Below, piece after piece: positions 51,110-59,221 of a DNA stretch of 64,000 nt; the stretch's first letter is position 1; each line of letters starts with the position of its first letter. The notes under the pieces are model-generated. The model was not told the DNA's origin, did no database searches, and saw only the letters and a program-made list of their open reading frames with translations. The DNA comes from Azotobacter salinestris (lineage in GTDB: Bacteria; Pseudomonadota; Gammaproteobacteria; Pseudomonadales; Pseudomonadaceae). The position numbers were made by a program, and so were the translations under genes. The stretch covers positions 571,001 to 635,000 of the forward strand of contig NZ_CP045302.1 in NCBI RefSeq assembly GCF_009363155.1. Reading direction: 5' to 3'.

Positions 51110-51137
51110 AAAAAGATGCGCTTTCGGCGCACTTTTG
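51110..51137 (-). promoter_or_regulatory. Hairpin with U tract in the arsA leader
   Basis: On the coding strand TGCGC-CGAAA-GCGCA forms a 5-base-pair stem (51117-51131), lengthened past one mismatch by A-T pairs, and followed by CTTTTTG. It lies about 20 bases before the arsA start codon. It could act as a weak terminator or attenuator, or simply hold the leader folded. The stem is short, so this is tentative. Confidence 0.35.
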
Positions 51138-51494
51138 TCCCTTGTCCGAGCCGCTTGGCACGCAGCTCGCTGTTCGACTGGCATGGCCCCAACTACCCTG
51201 GAAAGCGGGAAATGCCATCTAATTGACATCGCACCAAAGGTCTGCCGGGTTTTTCACCGGGAAGACGGTATTTGCGTCCTGCTCCGGAAACGAAGCGGCT
51301 TCAGGCCAACGGGCATGTGATGTCAACATCTTGGTTTTCACACTACCGGCAAAATCAAGCGTACTCGGAATCTCCGGTAATTCATTCCAGGGCGAATGGG
51401 AAAGTGAATCCCGAATCGACGTCGAGTTTGAACAAATCAATGAAGTCAATAAGCCATCAAGACCTTGCAAATAGAAAATAATTGCAAAAAACTA

Positions 51495-51513
51495 TTTTTG
51501 CGAAGCGCAAAAA
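51495..51513. promoter_or_regulatory. Palindrome TTTTTGCG-AAG-CGCAAAAA
   Basis: Perfect 8-base inverted repeat with a 3-base centre in the AT-rich region about 400 bases upstream of arsA. It shares the TTTTGC half with the element at 51843-51857. It could be a LysR-type operator or a transcript hairpin. Confidence 0.4.
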
Positions 51514-51842
51514 ACAAAAATCAAAGCAGCTTAAAATATGGGAAAGACAATCTCACGAGCGATGCTGCCTGTAGGAAATATGAGATTAACCGCCATCTGA
51601 AAAATGGAAATCCACACAATTCATACTGACTACAGAAAAGCTGCAAAGACAGACATTAATATAATCAATTATTTGATTTATATAGATTTTTCATGAAACA
51701 ACAGCCGAAATCAAAACCCTTTAATCCATGCACAGACTTGGTAGTCCACCTTCGAAAAGCCCGCCGAACCAGCCGGTCACCCAACTACAAACACCACGCT
51801 TCCCTGCCTCTTGAGGAACCCAAGCAGAATAAAAATATAATT

Positions 51843-51857
51843 TTTTGCAATGCAAAA
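51843..51857. promoter_or_regulatory. Palindrome TTTTGCA-A-TGCAAAA
   Basis: Perfect 7-base inverted repeat around a central A, in the AT-rich region about 750 bases upstream of arsA. The TTGCA-N-TGCAA core has the dyad form of an activator binding site. No bound protein can be named from sequence. Confidence 0.4.
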
Positions 51858-52336
51858 TGCCACTAAGAAAATCACCCGAAACACCGATAAAAAACACAAT
51901 GCCATCGGATTGATGCAAAGCACTCGACCAAACATCACAACAAATGGCAATAGGCCTTCAAAAGGATTAAAATAGCAACTACGGAGCAGGCAAAAAAATC
52001 AACCAGAGAGACACGCAAAGTCCCCTCGGAAATCCGGGCAAGTACCTTCAAAGAATTTTATAAAAATAAAGTCAAAATGCCATCCGATTGTTTTTCAAGC
52101 ATTTTTCCAACTGATTGGGAAACAGTTGTGCGTTGGCCCCTACAGCTCGTGACAAAGACACTGGAGTCGGGATATTCGAGACGGCAATTGGCAGAGTGAC
52201 AGCAGTCCGGCTACGCCAAAAGACTCGAAAAACTTTTGGCGACGGCTGTATATATGACCGTGAATTATCGAAGAACACTGTCGGAGCCAATAACGCGAAC
52301 TTGCCGCAAAGGCCCGAGCCAGGCATGTCGAAGCCA

Positions 52337-52358
52337 CCCGCGGCAGCACGGCCGCGGG
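52337..52358 (-). terminator. Possible transcript-end hairpin after ldcA
   Basis: CCCGCGGC-AGCACG-GCCGCGGG makes an 8-base-pair GC stem 16 bases beyond the ldcA stop. There is no T tract on the minus strand after it, so it would be a stabilising 3' hairpin rather than a classic intrinsic terminator. Confidence 0.4.
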
Positions 52359-52373
52359 AGTTCGAGAGGTAGA

Positions 52374-54626
52374 TCAGCGCAGGCAGTCGACCGTGTAGAT
52401 CCGCCCCTGCGGGCCGTCCTCGTGCTGCAGGCCGTGCACATCCAGGCCGAATCCCGGGAAGCGCGCATCGAAGGCGCGCGTGGAATGCAGGTACTCGACG
52501 ATCGCCTTGGTGGTCCGGGTGAAGCGCTCGCCCGGCATGATCAGCGGAATGCCCGGCGGATAGGGCACCAGCATCACCGCCGCGATGCGCCCCTCGAGCT
52601 GCTCGATCGGTACCGCCTCGACCTCGCCGCGCACCAGCTTGTCGTAGGCGTCCGCTGGCTTGAGGGCAATTTCCGGCAGCAGGCTGTACATGTGCTTGAG
52701 CGCCTTGGCCCGGGCGCTTTGCCGGTTGAAGTCGTGCAACTGGTCGCACAGGTCGCGCAGCCCCATGCCGGCATAGCGGGCACCGCCGGCCTGGGCGATG
52801 GACGGCAGCACCTGCTCCAGCGGCAGGTTGGCGTCGTAGCAGCGCTTGAACTCCAGCAGTTCGGTCAGCAGGGTGCTCCACTTGCCCTTGGTGATGCCCA
52901 TGGAGAACAGCACCAGGAAGGAATACAGGCCGGTCTTTTCCACCACCAGGCCACGCTCCCAGAGGAAGCGGCCCACCACCACCGCCGGAATGCCCTGACC
53001 GGCCGGCTGCCCGCCGACACTCAACCCCGGGGTCACCAGGGTGACCTTGATCGGATCGAGCAGCACATAGTCCTCGGGCAGGGCATCGAAGCCGTGCCAG
53101 TCGGCCGCCGGGGTCAGCAGCCAGTCGGCAGCGGCCCCCTGCTCCCCGGTCGCACCGAGCGGCGGCTGCCAGATATCGAACCACCAGTCGTCCGGCGCCA
53201 GGCTCTTGCGCAGGTTCGCCAGGGCGCGCCGGAAGCTGAGCGCCTCGTCGAAGGTCTCCTGGATCAGCGAGCGGCCGGCCGGCCCCTCCATCATCGCCGA
53301 GGCGACGTCCAGCGAAGCCAGGATGCCGTATTGCGGCGAAGTGGAGATGTGCATCATGAAGGCTTCGTTGAAGCGGTCGCGGTCCAGCTGGCGGCGGCCG
53401 CCGTCCTGCACGTGGATCATCGAGGCCTGGCTGAAGGCCGCCAGCAGCTTGTGGGTGGAGTGGGTGCTGAACACCAGCGGACTGTCCGGAGCGCGCGTGG
53501 TCCCCATACCGTAGCGCCCCACATAGAATTCGTGGAAGGCGGCATAGGCGAACCAGGCCTCATCGAAGTGCAGCACCTCGACGCTAGCGCCCAGGGTCTG
53601 CTTGATCAGCTCGGCGTTGTAGCAGAGGCCGTCGTAGGTGGAATTGGTCACCACCGCGAGCTTCACACGGGATTCACGCCCGCGCGCCAACGGGTTGGCG
53701 GCAATCTTCGCGGCGATCGACTCGCGGCTGAACTCACCGAGCGGAATCGGCCCGATGATGCCCAGTTCGTTGCGCTCCGGCACCAGATAGAGGGGGATCG
53801 CTCCGGTCATGACGATGGCGTGGACGATCGACTTGTGACAGTTGCGGTCGACCAGCACCAGGTCGTCGCGGGCGACCATGGAATGCCAGACGATCTTGTT
53901 GGCGGTCGAGGTGCCGTTGATTACGAAAAAGGTGTGATCGGCGCCGAAATTGCGGGCTGCTCGTGCCTCCGCGGCAGCCAGAGGGCCGGTGTGGTCGAGC
54001 AGCGAGCCGAGCTCCGGCACCGACACCGAGAGGTCGGAGCGCAGGGTGTTCTCGCCGAAGAATTGGTGGAAGGCCTGGCCCACCGGGCTCTTGCGATAGG
54101 CCACGCCGCCGCCGTGGCCGGGCGTGTGCCAGGAGTAGTTGGACTGCAGGGTGTGCTCGACCAGTGCGCTGAAGAACGGCGGCAGCAGGCCGGCCAGGTA
54201 GCTGCGGGCGGCGCGGGCCACCTGGCGGGCCAGGAAGGGCACGGTGTCCTCGAACAGATAGAGGATGCCGCGCAGCTGGTTGAGATCGGCCATCGCCTCG
54301 GCCGGTGCGTTCTCGATAGTGACCTGCTCGCCGAGGGCGAAGATCGGCAGTTGCGGGGCCCGGGAGCGGGCGAGACGGATCAGCTCGAGCATGTCCTGCA
54401 GCAGGCGCTGGTTTTCCCCTGCCCCCTCGGCGGCGACCAGGACGCAGGCCAGGCCGTGGTGGGTCGAGGCGACGATGCGCCCTTCGCTGGAGCTGGCGGT
54501 GGAAAGGATGCTGAAGCCGCTCTGCTCCAGCTCTCGGGCGATCGCCCGCACGCGTTCGCCGGCGACGCTGTCGGCCTTGATGTCGCGATGGACGATGAGA
54601 ATCGGAAAATCGAGGTCTTTGTACAC
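52374..54626 (-). CDS. ldcA: Lysine/arginine/ornithine decarboxylase (LdcA type)
   Basis: 750 residues, PLP-dependent fold I decarboxylase, nearly the length of Pseudomonas aeruginosa LdcA (751), which makes cadaverine from lysine under arginine control. It has the N-terminal wing domain (VYKDLDFPILIVHRDIKADSV), the core with SNYSWHTPGHGGG, and the PLP lysine in FSTHSTHKLLAAFSQASM, then the C-terminal domain ending in VHGLQHEDGPQGRIYTVDCLR. The start is the GTG at 54626 with CAGGACATGGATC upstream; the frame stays open further, but that sequence is not conserved. It stands in the same place relative to dnaQ/rnhA as in P. aeruginosa. Confidence 0.92.
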   Translation of the reverse strand: MYKDLDFPILIVHRDIKADSVAGERVRAIARELEQSGFSILSTASSSEGRIVASTHHGLACVLVAAEGAGENQRLLQDMLELIRLARSRAPQLPIFALGEQVTIENAPAEAMADLNQLRGILYLFEDTVPFLARQVARAARSYLAGLLPPFFSALVEHTLQSNYSWHTPGHGGGVAYRKSPVGQAFHQFFGENTLRSDLSVSVPELGSLLDHTGPLAAAEARAARNFGADHTFFVINGTSTANKIVWHSMVARDDLVLVDRNCHKSIVHAIVMTGAIPLYLVPERNELGIIGPIPLGEFSRESIAAKIAANPLARGRESRVKLAVVTNSTYDGLCYNAELIKQTLGASVEVLHFDEAWFAYAAFHEFYVGRYGMGTTRAPDSPLVFSTHSTHKLLAAFSQASMIHVQDGGRRQLDRDRFNEAFMMHISTSPQYGILASLDVASAMMEGPAGRSLIQETFDEALSFRRALANLRKSLAPDDWWFDIWQPPLGATGEQGAAADWLLTPAADWHGFDALPEDYVLLDPIKVTLVTPGLSVGGQPAGQGIPAVVVGRFLWERGLVVEKTGLYSFLVLFSMGITKGKWSTLLTELLEFKRCYDANLPLEQVLPSIAQAGGARYAGMGLRDLCDQLHDFNRQSARAKALKHMYSLLPEIALKPADAYDKLVRGEVEAVPIEQLEGRIAAVMLVPYPPGIPLIMPGERFTRTTKAIVEYLHSTRAFDARFPGFGLDVHGLQHEDGPQGRIYTVDCLR

Positions 54627-54682
54627 GATCCATGTCCTGGGGGAGATTTCCCTCAGGATAAGCCAGAGCGCCGCCCCCCCGG

Positions 54683-55414
54683 CTACTGCTGCTGCGCCTG
54701 CTCCATCTGAATCCACAGCGCCGGACTGCCGGCGGCCTTCTCGATCGCCGCCAGCCGCTCGGCATGGGCGGCCAGCTCCGGCTCGCTGGCGCGGATCACC
54801 CGGGTGCGCTGACGGTCCTGCGGCAGCCGGCGGATCGCCGACGACTGGGCGCGACCGCCCTCGCCGCCCTCGCCGGACAGCGACAAGTGCGTCTGCCCGC
54901 CAGTCATGGCCAGCCAGACGTCGGCGAGGATCTCGGCGTCGAGCAGCGCGCCGTGCAGGTCGCGGTTGGAATTGTCGACGTCGTAGCGCTTGCACAGGGC
55001 GTCGAGGCTGTTGCGCTGGCCGGGATGGCGCTCGCGGGCCATCAGCAGGGTGTCGAGCACCTTGCAGTGGGCGCCGATCTCGGCGCGCTCGGCCTGTCCC
55101 AGCCGGACGAACTCATTCTCGATGAAGCCGATATCGAACGCCGCGTTGTGGATGATCAGCTGGGCGCCCTTGATGAACTCGAAGAACTCCTCGGCGATAT
55201 CGGCAAAACGCGGCTTGTCGGCAAGAAATTCGTTGGTGATGCCATGTACTGCGATGGCGCCCTCGTCCACCGCGCGGTCTGGCTGCAGATAGACGTGGAA
55301 ATGCCGCCCGGTGAGACGCCGGCCGAGCAGCTCGACACAACCGATCTCGATGATCCGGTGGCCTTCGGTCACCGGCATGCCGGTGGTTTCGGTATCCAGT
55401 ACGACACTGCGCAT
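54683..55414 (-). CDS. dnaQ: DNA polymerase III epsilon subunit (proofreading exonuclease)
   Basis: 243 residues. The DEDDh exonuclease motifs are present: LDTETTGM at the N-terminus, HNAAFDIGFIENEF in the middle, and LHGALLDAEILADVWL towards the end. The C-terminal tail after a glycine-rich linker (GGEGGRAQSS) is the part that binds the alpha subunit. It gives proofreading to the replicative polymerase. It lies 23 bases after rnhA on the same strand, the usual order in pseudomonads. Confidence 0.96.
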   Translation of the reverse strand: MRSVVLDTETTGMPVTEGHRIIEIGCVELLGRRLTGRHFHVYLQPDRAVDEGAIAVHGITNEFLADKPRFADIAEEFFEFIKGAQLIIHNAAFDIGFIENEFVRLGQAERAEIGAHCKVLDTLLMARERHPGQRNSLDALCKRYDVDNSNRDLHGALLDAEILADVWLAMTGGQTHLSLSGEGGEGGRAQSSAIRRLPQDRQRTRVIRASEPELAAHAERLAAIEKAAGSPALWIQMEQAQQQ

Positions 55415-55437
55415 CTATCGATATCTCCGAAAGGGGT

Positions 55438-55896
55438 CTAGAGGCTGTGCTTCTGTTGTGCGCGGGCGGCGGCGACGCCGCGGTTGGCCAGCAGGTCGGC
55501 TCGCTCGTTGCCGGGATGGCCGGTATGGCCGCGCACCCAGCTCCAGCTGACCTGATGGCGACCGACCTGCTCGTCGAGCTGCTGCCAGAGGTCGGCGTTC
55601 TTCACCGGCTGGCGCGCGGCGGTCTTCCAGCCGCGCCTCTTCCAGTTCGGCAGCCATTCCTGAATTCCGCGCATCACGTACTCGGAGTCGGTGGTCAGAT
55701 GCACTTCGCAGGGTCGCTTGAGCTCGGCCAGCGCGCGGATGGCCGCGGTCAGCTCCATGCGGTTGTTGGTGGTTTCCGCCTCGCCCCCCCAGAGCTCGCG
55801 CTCGACGCCCCGGCAGACCAGCAATGCGCCCCATCCCCCGGGACCGGGGTTACCCTTGCAGGCACCGTCGGTATAGATTTCGACCTTGTCGCTCAC
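55438..55896 (-). CDS. rnhA: Ribonuclease HI
   Basis: 152 residues with all four catalytic acids: Asp10 ([15 protein letters not shown]), Glu in [13 protein letters not shown], Asp in [11 protein letters not shown] and Asp in [14 protein letters not shown]. It cuts the RNA strand of RNA-DNA hybrids. The basic protrusion ([16 protein letters not shown]) is present. It starts directly after the stop of the preceding methyltransferase gene and precedes dnaQ, so the three are probably one transcript. Confidence 0.96.
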   Translation of the reverse strand: MSDKVEIYTDGACKGNPGPGGWGALLVCRGVERELWGGEAETTNNRMELTAAIRALAELKRPCEVHLTTDSEYVMRGIQEWLPNWKRRGWKTAARQPVKNADLWQQLDEQVGRHQVSWSWVRGHTGHPGNERADLLANRGVAAARAQQKHSL

Positions 55897-56658
55897 TCAA
55901 GCCCCATGTTTCGACGCGCGCCGGCTGACCTTGACCACCGGCAGCGGCAGCAGCTTGCCGATGGGCTCCCGGCGACTCTGCGGCAGCGGCCGCAGGCCGA
56001 CCACCAGCTTGCGCACCACCAGCAGGTAGAAGCCGCCGCCCGGCATCTGCCAGGACTCGCCCCAGGACTCCAGACGCGCGGTGCGGGATTGCCAGACGCA
56101 GGATGAAAGCGGCGGACGATAACACCCGAAGCGGCGTTTCTCCAGCGCGAAGCCGAGCAGCGCCAGCCAGTCGCCAACCCGACTGGAACCGATGCAGCGG
56201 GCCTGGCGCAACACATCGCCGGCGAAATGGCGACGCAGCCCCCAGAGGCTGCGCGGATTGATGCCGACCACGAGCAGGTGACCGCCGGGACGAACGCTGC
56301 GCGCCGCCTCGCGCAGCAACGCATGGGGCGACAGGCTGAAATCCAGCGCGTGCTGCAGCACCACCACGTCGGCGGCATGCTCGGCCAGTGGCCAGGCGTG
56401 CTCCTCGCAGACGATCTGCACCCCCGGCAAGGGTGCGCCCAGACGCACGCAGCAGCGGATCTGCCCGGCTCCCTCGAACTCGCCCGGCGGACCGTAATGC
56501 ACCAGGTAGCCGCCGAAGAAGCGCGCCAGTTCCTCCTTGAGCAGACGCCGCTCCTCCTGCAGCATCTGCTGCCCCAGAGGCGTGGAGAACCAGTCGCGGG
56601 CATCGCTCATCAGTGACAGCCACCGGGGATCGGCGTTGGCGAAGGGTTGGTCGGTCAT
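55897..56658 (-). CDS. SAM-dependent methyltransferase upstream of rnhA
   Basis: 253 residues, the methyltransferase always found between gloB and rnhA in pseudomonads. The SAM-binding part is degenerate (VVLQHALDFSLSPHALLREAARSVRPGGHLLVVGINP is the recognisable motif region), and the N-terminal half is basic and helical (LQEERRLLKEELARFFGGY). The ATG at 56658 is 206 bases from the divergent gloB start. The substrate is not known. Confidence 0.8.
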   Translation of the reverse strand: MTDQPFANADPRWLSLMSDARDWFSTPLGQQMLQEERRLLKEELARFFGGYLVHYGPPGEFEGAGQIRCCVRLGAPLPGVQIVCEEHAWPLAEHAADVVVLQHALDFSLSPHALLREAARSVRPGGHLLVVGINPRSLWGLRRHFAGDVLRQARCIGSSRVGDWLALLGFALEKRRFGCYRPPLSSCVWQSRTARLESWGESWQMPGGGFYLLVVRKLVVGLRPLPQSRREPIGKLLPLPVVKVSRRASKHGA

Positions 56659-56864
56659 GAAGGCTCCCTGTGTGCGGACGCTCGGTCTAAGATGGGACGA
56701 ACTCTTTTAAGTTTAGCGATCGCCAGCGTCAACACGCCCCCGGCGAGCGCTGCCGCCATCCTTGAGGGGCGGCCGCAACCCCTTCAACTCTCGATGAACA
56801 GACTCGACAGGAGAACGCGGAAGCGCCCGGCCCGCCCAGGATCCGGGACGCCCGCGAATACAGC

Positions 56865-57641
56865 ATGGTACGGATCGACGCACTCCCCGCCTTCCAGGAC
56901 AACTACATCTGGCTGCTAGAGGATCCGGCCACCCGGCGCATCGCCGTGGTCGACCCCGGCGATGCCGTCCCGGTGCTCGCCTGGCTGGACGCGAACCCCG
57001 GCTGGCAACTCGCCGATATCCTGATCACCCACCATCACGCCGACCACATCAGCGGCGTGGAACCCCTCAAGCAGGCGACCGGGGCTCGGGTGCTGGGCCC
57101 CGACGACGAGCGTATTCCGGCAGTGGATCTCACGCTTCGCGACGGCGAAACCGTCGACGTCCTCGGCTGTACCTTCAGGGTTTTCGAGGTGCCGGGCCAT
57201 ACTCGCAGCCACATCGCCTATTTCCATGCTGCCGTGCAGCCCTGGCTGTTCTGCGGCGACACCCTGTTCGCCGCCGGCTGCGGACGTCTCTTCGAGGGCA
57301 CGCCGAGCCAGATGCATCGATCGCTGAACCGTCTGGCCGGGTTGCCCGAGGCGACCCTGGTGTACTGCACCCATGAATACACCCTGAGCAATCTGCGCTT
57401 CGCCCAGGCGGTGGAGCCGGAAAACCCTGCCATCGCCCGGCGCCTGGCCGAGGTGAGCGCCTGGCGCGCTGCGGGACGAAGCAGTCTGCCGTCGAACCTG
57501 GCCCTAGAGCGGGATACCAACCCCTTTCTGCGCACCGGGGAAACCTCCATTAAAGAAAAAATGGCCCGCCGCAGTGGCCGGGCATCCATTGACCCAGATC
57601 AAGTTTTCGCCGAGTTGCGGGCATGGAAGGACAATTTCTAG
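56865..57641 (+). CDS. gloB: Hydroxyacylglutathione hydrolase (glyoxalase II)
   Basis: 258 residues, metallo-beta-lactamase fold. The zinc motif is [10 protein letters not shown] (His56, 57/58, Asp60, His61), further ligands are in [17 protein letters not shown] and CTHEYTLSN. The N-terminus [19 protein letters not shown] is that of GloB. It hydrolyses S-lactoylglutathione in the methylglyoxal pathway. It is divergent from the methyltransferase gene and followed by mltD. Confidence 0.95.
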   Translation: MVRIDALPAFQDNYIWLLEDPATRRIAVVDPGDAVPVLAWLDANPGWQLADILITHHHADHISGVEPLKQATGARVLGPDDERIPAVDLTLRDGETVDVLGCTFRVFEVPGHTRSHIAYFHAAVQPWLFCGDTLFAAGCGRLFEGTPSQMHRSLNRLAGLPEATLVYCTHEYTLSNLRFAQAVEPENPAIARRLAEVSAWRAAGRSSLPSNLALERDTNPFLRTGETSIKEKMARRSGRASIDPDQVFAELRAWKDNF

Positions 57642-57664
57642 GCAGCGGCCTACAGTTTGAAAGT

Positions 57665-57691
57665 CCCCGACGGGTTGACCCCTCTTCGGGG
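57665..57691 (+). terminator. Possible hairpin between gloB and mltD
   Basis: CCCCGA and TCGGGG pair over a 15-base loop containing GGG-TTGA-CCC. It begins 24 bases after the gloB stop. A T6 tract exists only 22 bases later, so termination is a guess. Confidence 0.3.
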
Positions 57692-57738
57692 CGCTTCCTA
57701 GAATCGGCCCACTTTTTTGCCCGGACCCCTTTCCGCCC

Positions 57739-59079
57739 ATGTCAAACTTACCCTTCAACAAGGATGTTGCCCCGGGCATATTGGCGCGGCGCACTCCATT
57801 TATCGTCATTTTCCTGGCCACAGCCCTGGCCGGCTGTCAGAGCACCAGCGAGCGCAACGATGACGAATATGCGCGCCTGGCCGCGAAGCCCAAGCGCGAG
57901 GTCCAGTGGCGGGACCAGGCTGCCACTGCGCAGCCCCAGGATATCTGGGCACGCATGCGCGAAGGCTTCGCGCTGCAGGACGAGATAGGGGTCAATCCGC
58001 GCATCGAGCGCCAGCGCCTGTGGTTCGTCAGCAACCCGGTGCATATCGACAAGGTCAGCGAGCGCGGCGCCCTCTACATCCATTACATCGTCGAACGCCT
58101 GGAAGAGCGCGGAATGCCGCTGGAGCTGGCCCTGCTGCCGGTCATCGAGAGCGCCTACAACCCCCTTGCCTATTCCCGCGCCCATGCGGTGGGCCTCTGG
58201 CAGTTCATTCCCTCCACCGGCCGCGACTACAACCTGCACCAGACCCAGTGGTACGACGGTCGTCGCGACATCACCGCCTCCACCCAGGCGGCGATCGAGT
58301 ACCTTTCCCGGCTCCACGATATGTTCAACGGCGACTGGCTGCTCGCCCTGGCATCCTACAACGCCGGCGAAGGCACGGTCAGCCGGGCCATGGAGCGCAA
58401 CCGCCGGCTCGGCCTGCCCACCGACTACTGGAACCTGCCCCTGCCCAAGGAAACCCAGGACTATGTGCCCAAGCTGCTGGCCCTGTCCCAGGTGATCAAC
58501 ACCCCCGAGGCCTATGGCATCAGCCTGAGCCCGATCGCCAACGAACCCTATTTCGACCGGGTGGAAATCGGCGGCAGCATGCAGCTGTCGCGCCTCGCCG
58601 AAATGGCCGGCATCGACAAGGGCGAACTGCTCCGACTGAATCCGGCCTACAAGCGCGGCATCACCCTAGATGGCCCCCAGTACCTGCTGGTGCCGACCGA
58701 AAATGCCGAGCGGCTGCAGCTCAGCCTGGGCCGCAGCCCCGAGCAACTGGCCGAATGGCGCAAGCAGCGTCTGGCCGCCAACCCCGGCGCCCCCCGTCCG
58801 CGCCGGCCGGAACTGCACCGGACCTTCACCCTGCAGCAGGCCACCACGCCGCCCAGCGCCGCGCGTATGCTGGCTCTGGAGGAAGAAGAGCCGCCGCGCC
58901 GGACGTCCATTGCCAAGAAGCGCCAGTCGGTGACCTACTACAAGGTGCGCAAGGGTGATTCGCTCCATCGCATCGCCCAGCGCTTCCAGGTCGATACCAA
59001 GACCCTTCAGCGCTGGAACTCCCTGAGCGGCCGGACCATCCGTCCAGGGCAGACCCTGACCCTCTTTCTGGCAAACTGA
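57739..59079 (+). CDS. mltD: Membrane-bound lytic murein transglycosylase D
   Basis: 446 residues. A lipoprotein signal with lipobox LAGC (Cys33) anchors it in the membrane. The lysozyme-like domain (about 100-260) has the catalytic Glu137 in PVIESAYNP and AVGLWQFIPSTGRDY and the later SYNAGEGTV. A first LysM-like unit lies near 275-325 and a full LysM domain closes the protein (TYYKVRKGDSLHRIAQRFQ...TLTLFLAN). It cleaves peptidoglycan with formation of 1,6-anhydromuramic acid. One complete terminal LysM instead of the several seen in some relatives fits the pseudomonad form. Confidence 0.94.
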   Translation: MSNLPFNKDVAPGILARRTPFIVIFLATALAGCQSTSERNDDEYARLAAKPKREVQWRDQAATAQPQDIWARMREGFALQDEIGVNPRIERQRLWFVSNPVHIDKVSERGALYIHYIVERLEERGMPLELALLPVIESAYNPLAYSRAHAVGLWQFIPSTGRDYNLHQTQWYDGRRDITASTQAAIEYLSRLHDMFNGDWLLALASYNAGEGTVSRAMERNRRLGLPTDYWNLPLPKETQDYVPKLLALSQVINTPEAYGISLSPIANEPYFDRVEIGGSMQLSRLAEMAGIDKGELLRLNPAYKRGITLDGPQYLLVPTENAERLQLSLGRSPEQLAEWRKQRLAANPGAPRPRRPELHRTFTLQQATTPPSAARMLALEEEEPPRRTSIAKKRQSVTYYKVRKGDSLHRIAQRFQVDTKTLQRWNSLSGRTIRPGQTLTLFLAN

Positions 59080-59221
59080 CAGCATCCGGCAATGGCCGGC
59101 CGCGAACGTCACGGGCCTTGCCGTCCCACCGGTCCCGCGAATGCGCACGGGGTCCGGAGCGCGAGCTTTTTCCAAGGCTGACAAGCTGTTACTGTAGCGG
59201 CCCGAATATCCAGAAGTCGCC

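Larger units (their letters stand above)
51093..52373. promoter_or_regulatory. AT-rich upstream region of arsA
   Basis: About 1280 bases between the arsA start and the ldcA stop, most of it (51300-52100) strikingly AT-rich against a GC-rich genome. I see no gene: the short frames on either strand have no family features or ribosome sites. It contains two TTTTGC-centred palindromes and a hairpin close to the arsA start, listed separately. In Azotobacter vinelandii the ars operon is controlled by RpoS and the LysR-type activator ArpR (established knowledge); sites of that kind would be expected here. Confidence 0.6.

Noticed and set aside
51223-51474. Short plus-strand frames (about 70-83 codons) in the AT-rich region before arsA
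   Set aside because: No ribosome site, no conserved-looking sequence; overlapping alternatives in several frames suggest chance open frames.
51721-51918. 65-codon minus-strand frame in the same region
   Set aside because: Isolated, with no ribosome site and a cysteine/glycine mixture without a known motif; treated as noncoding.
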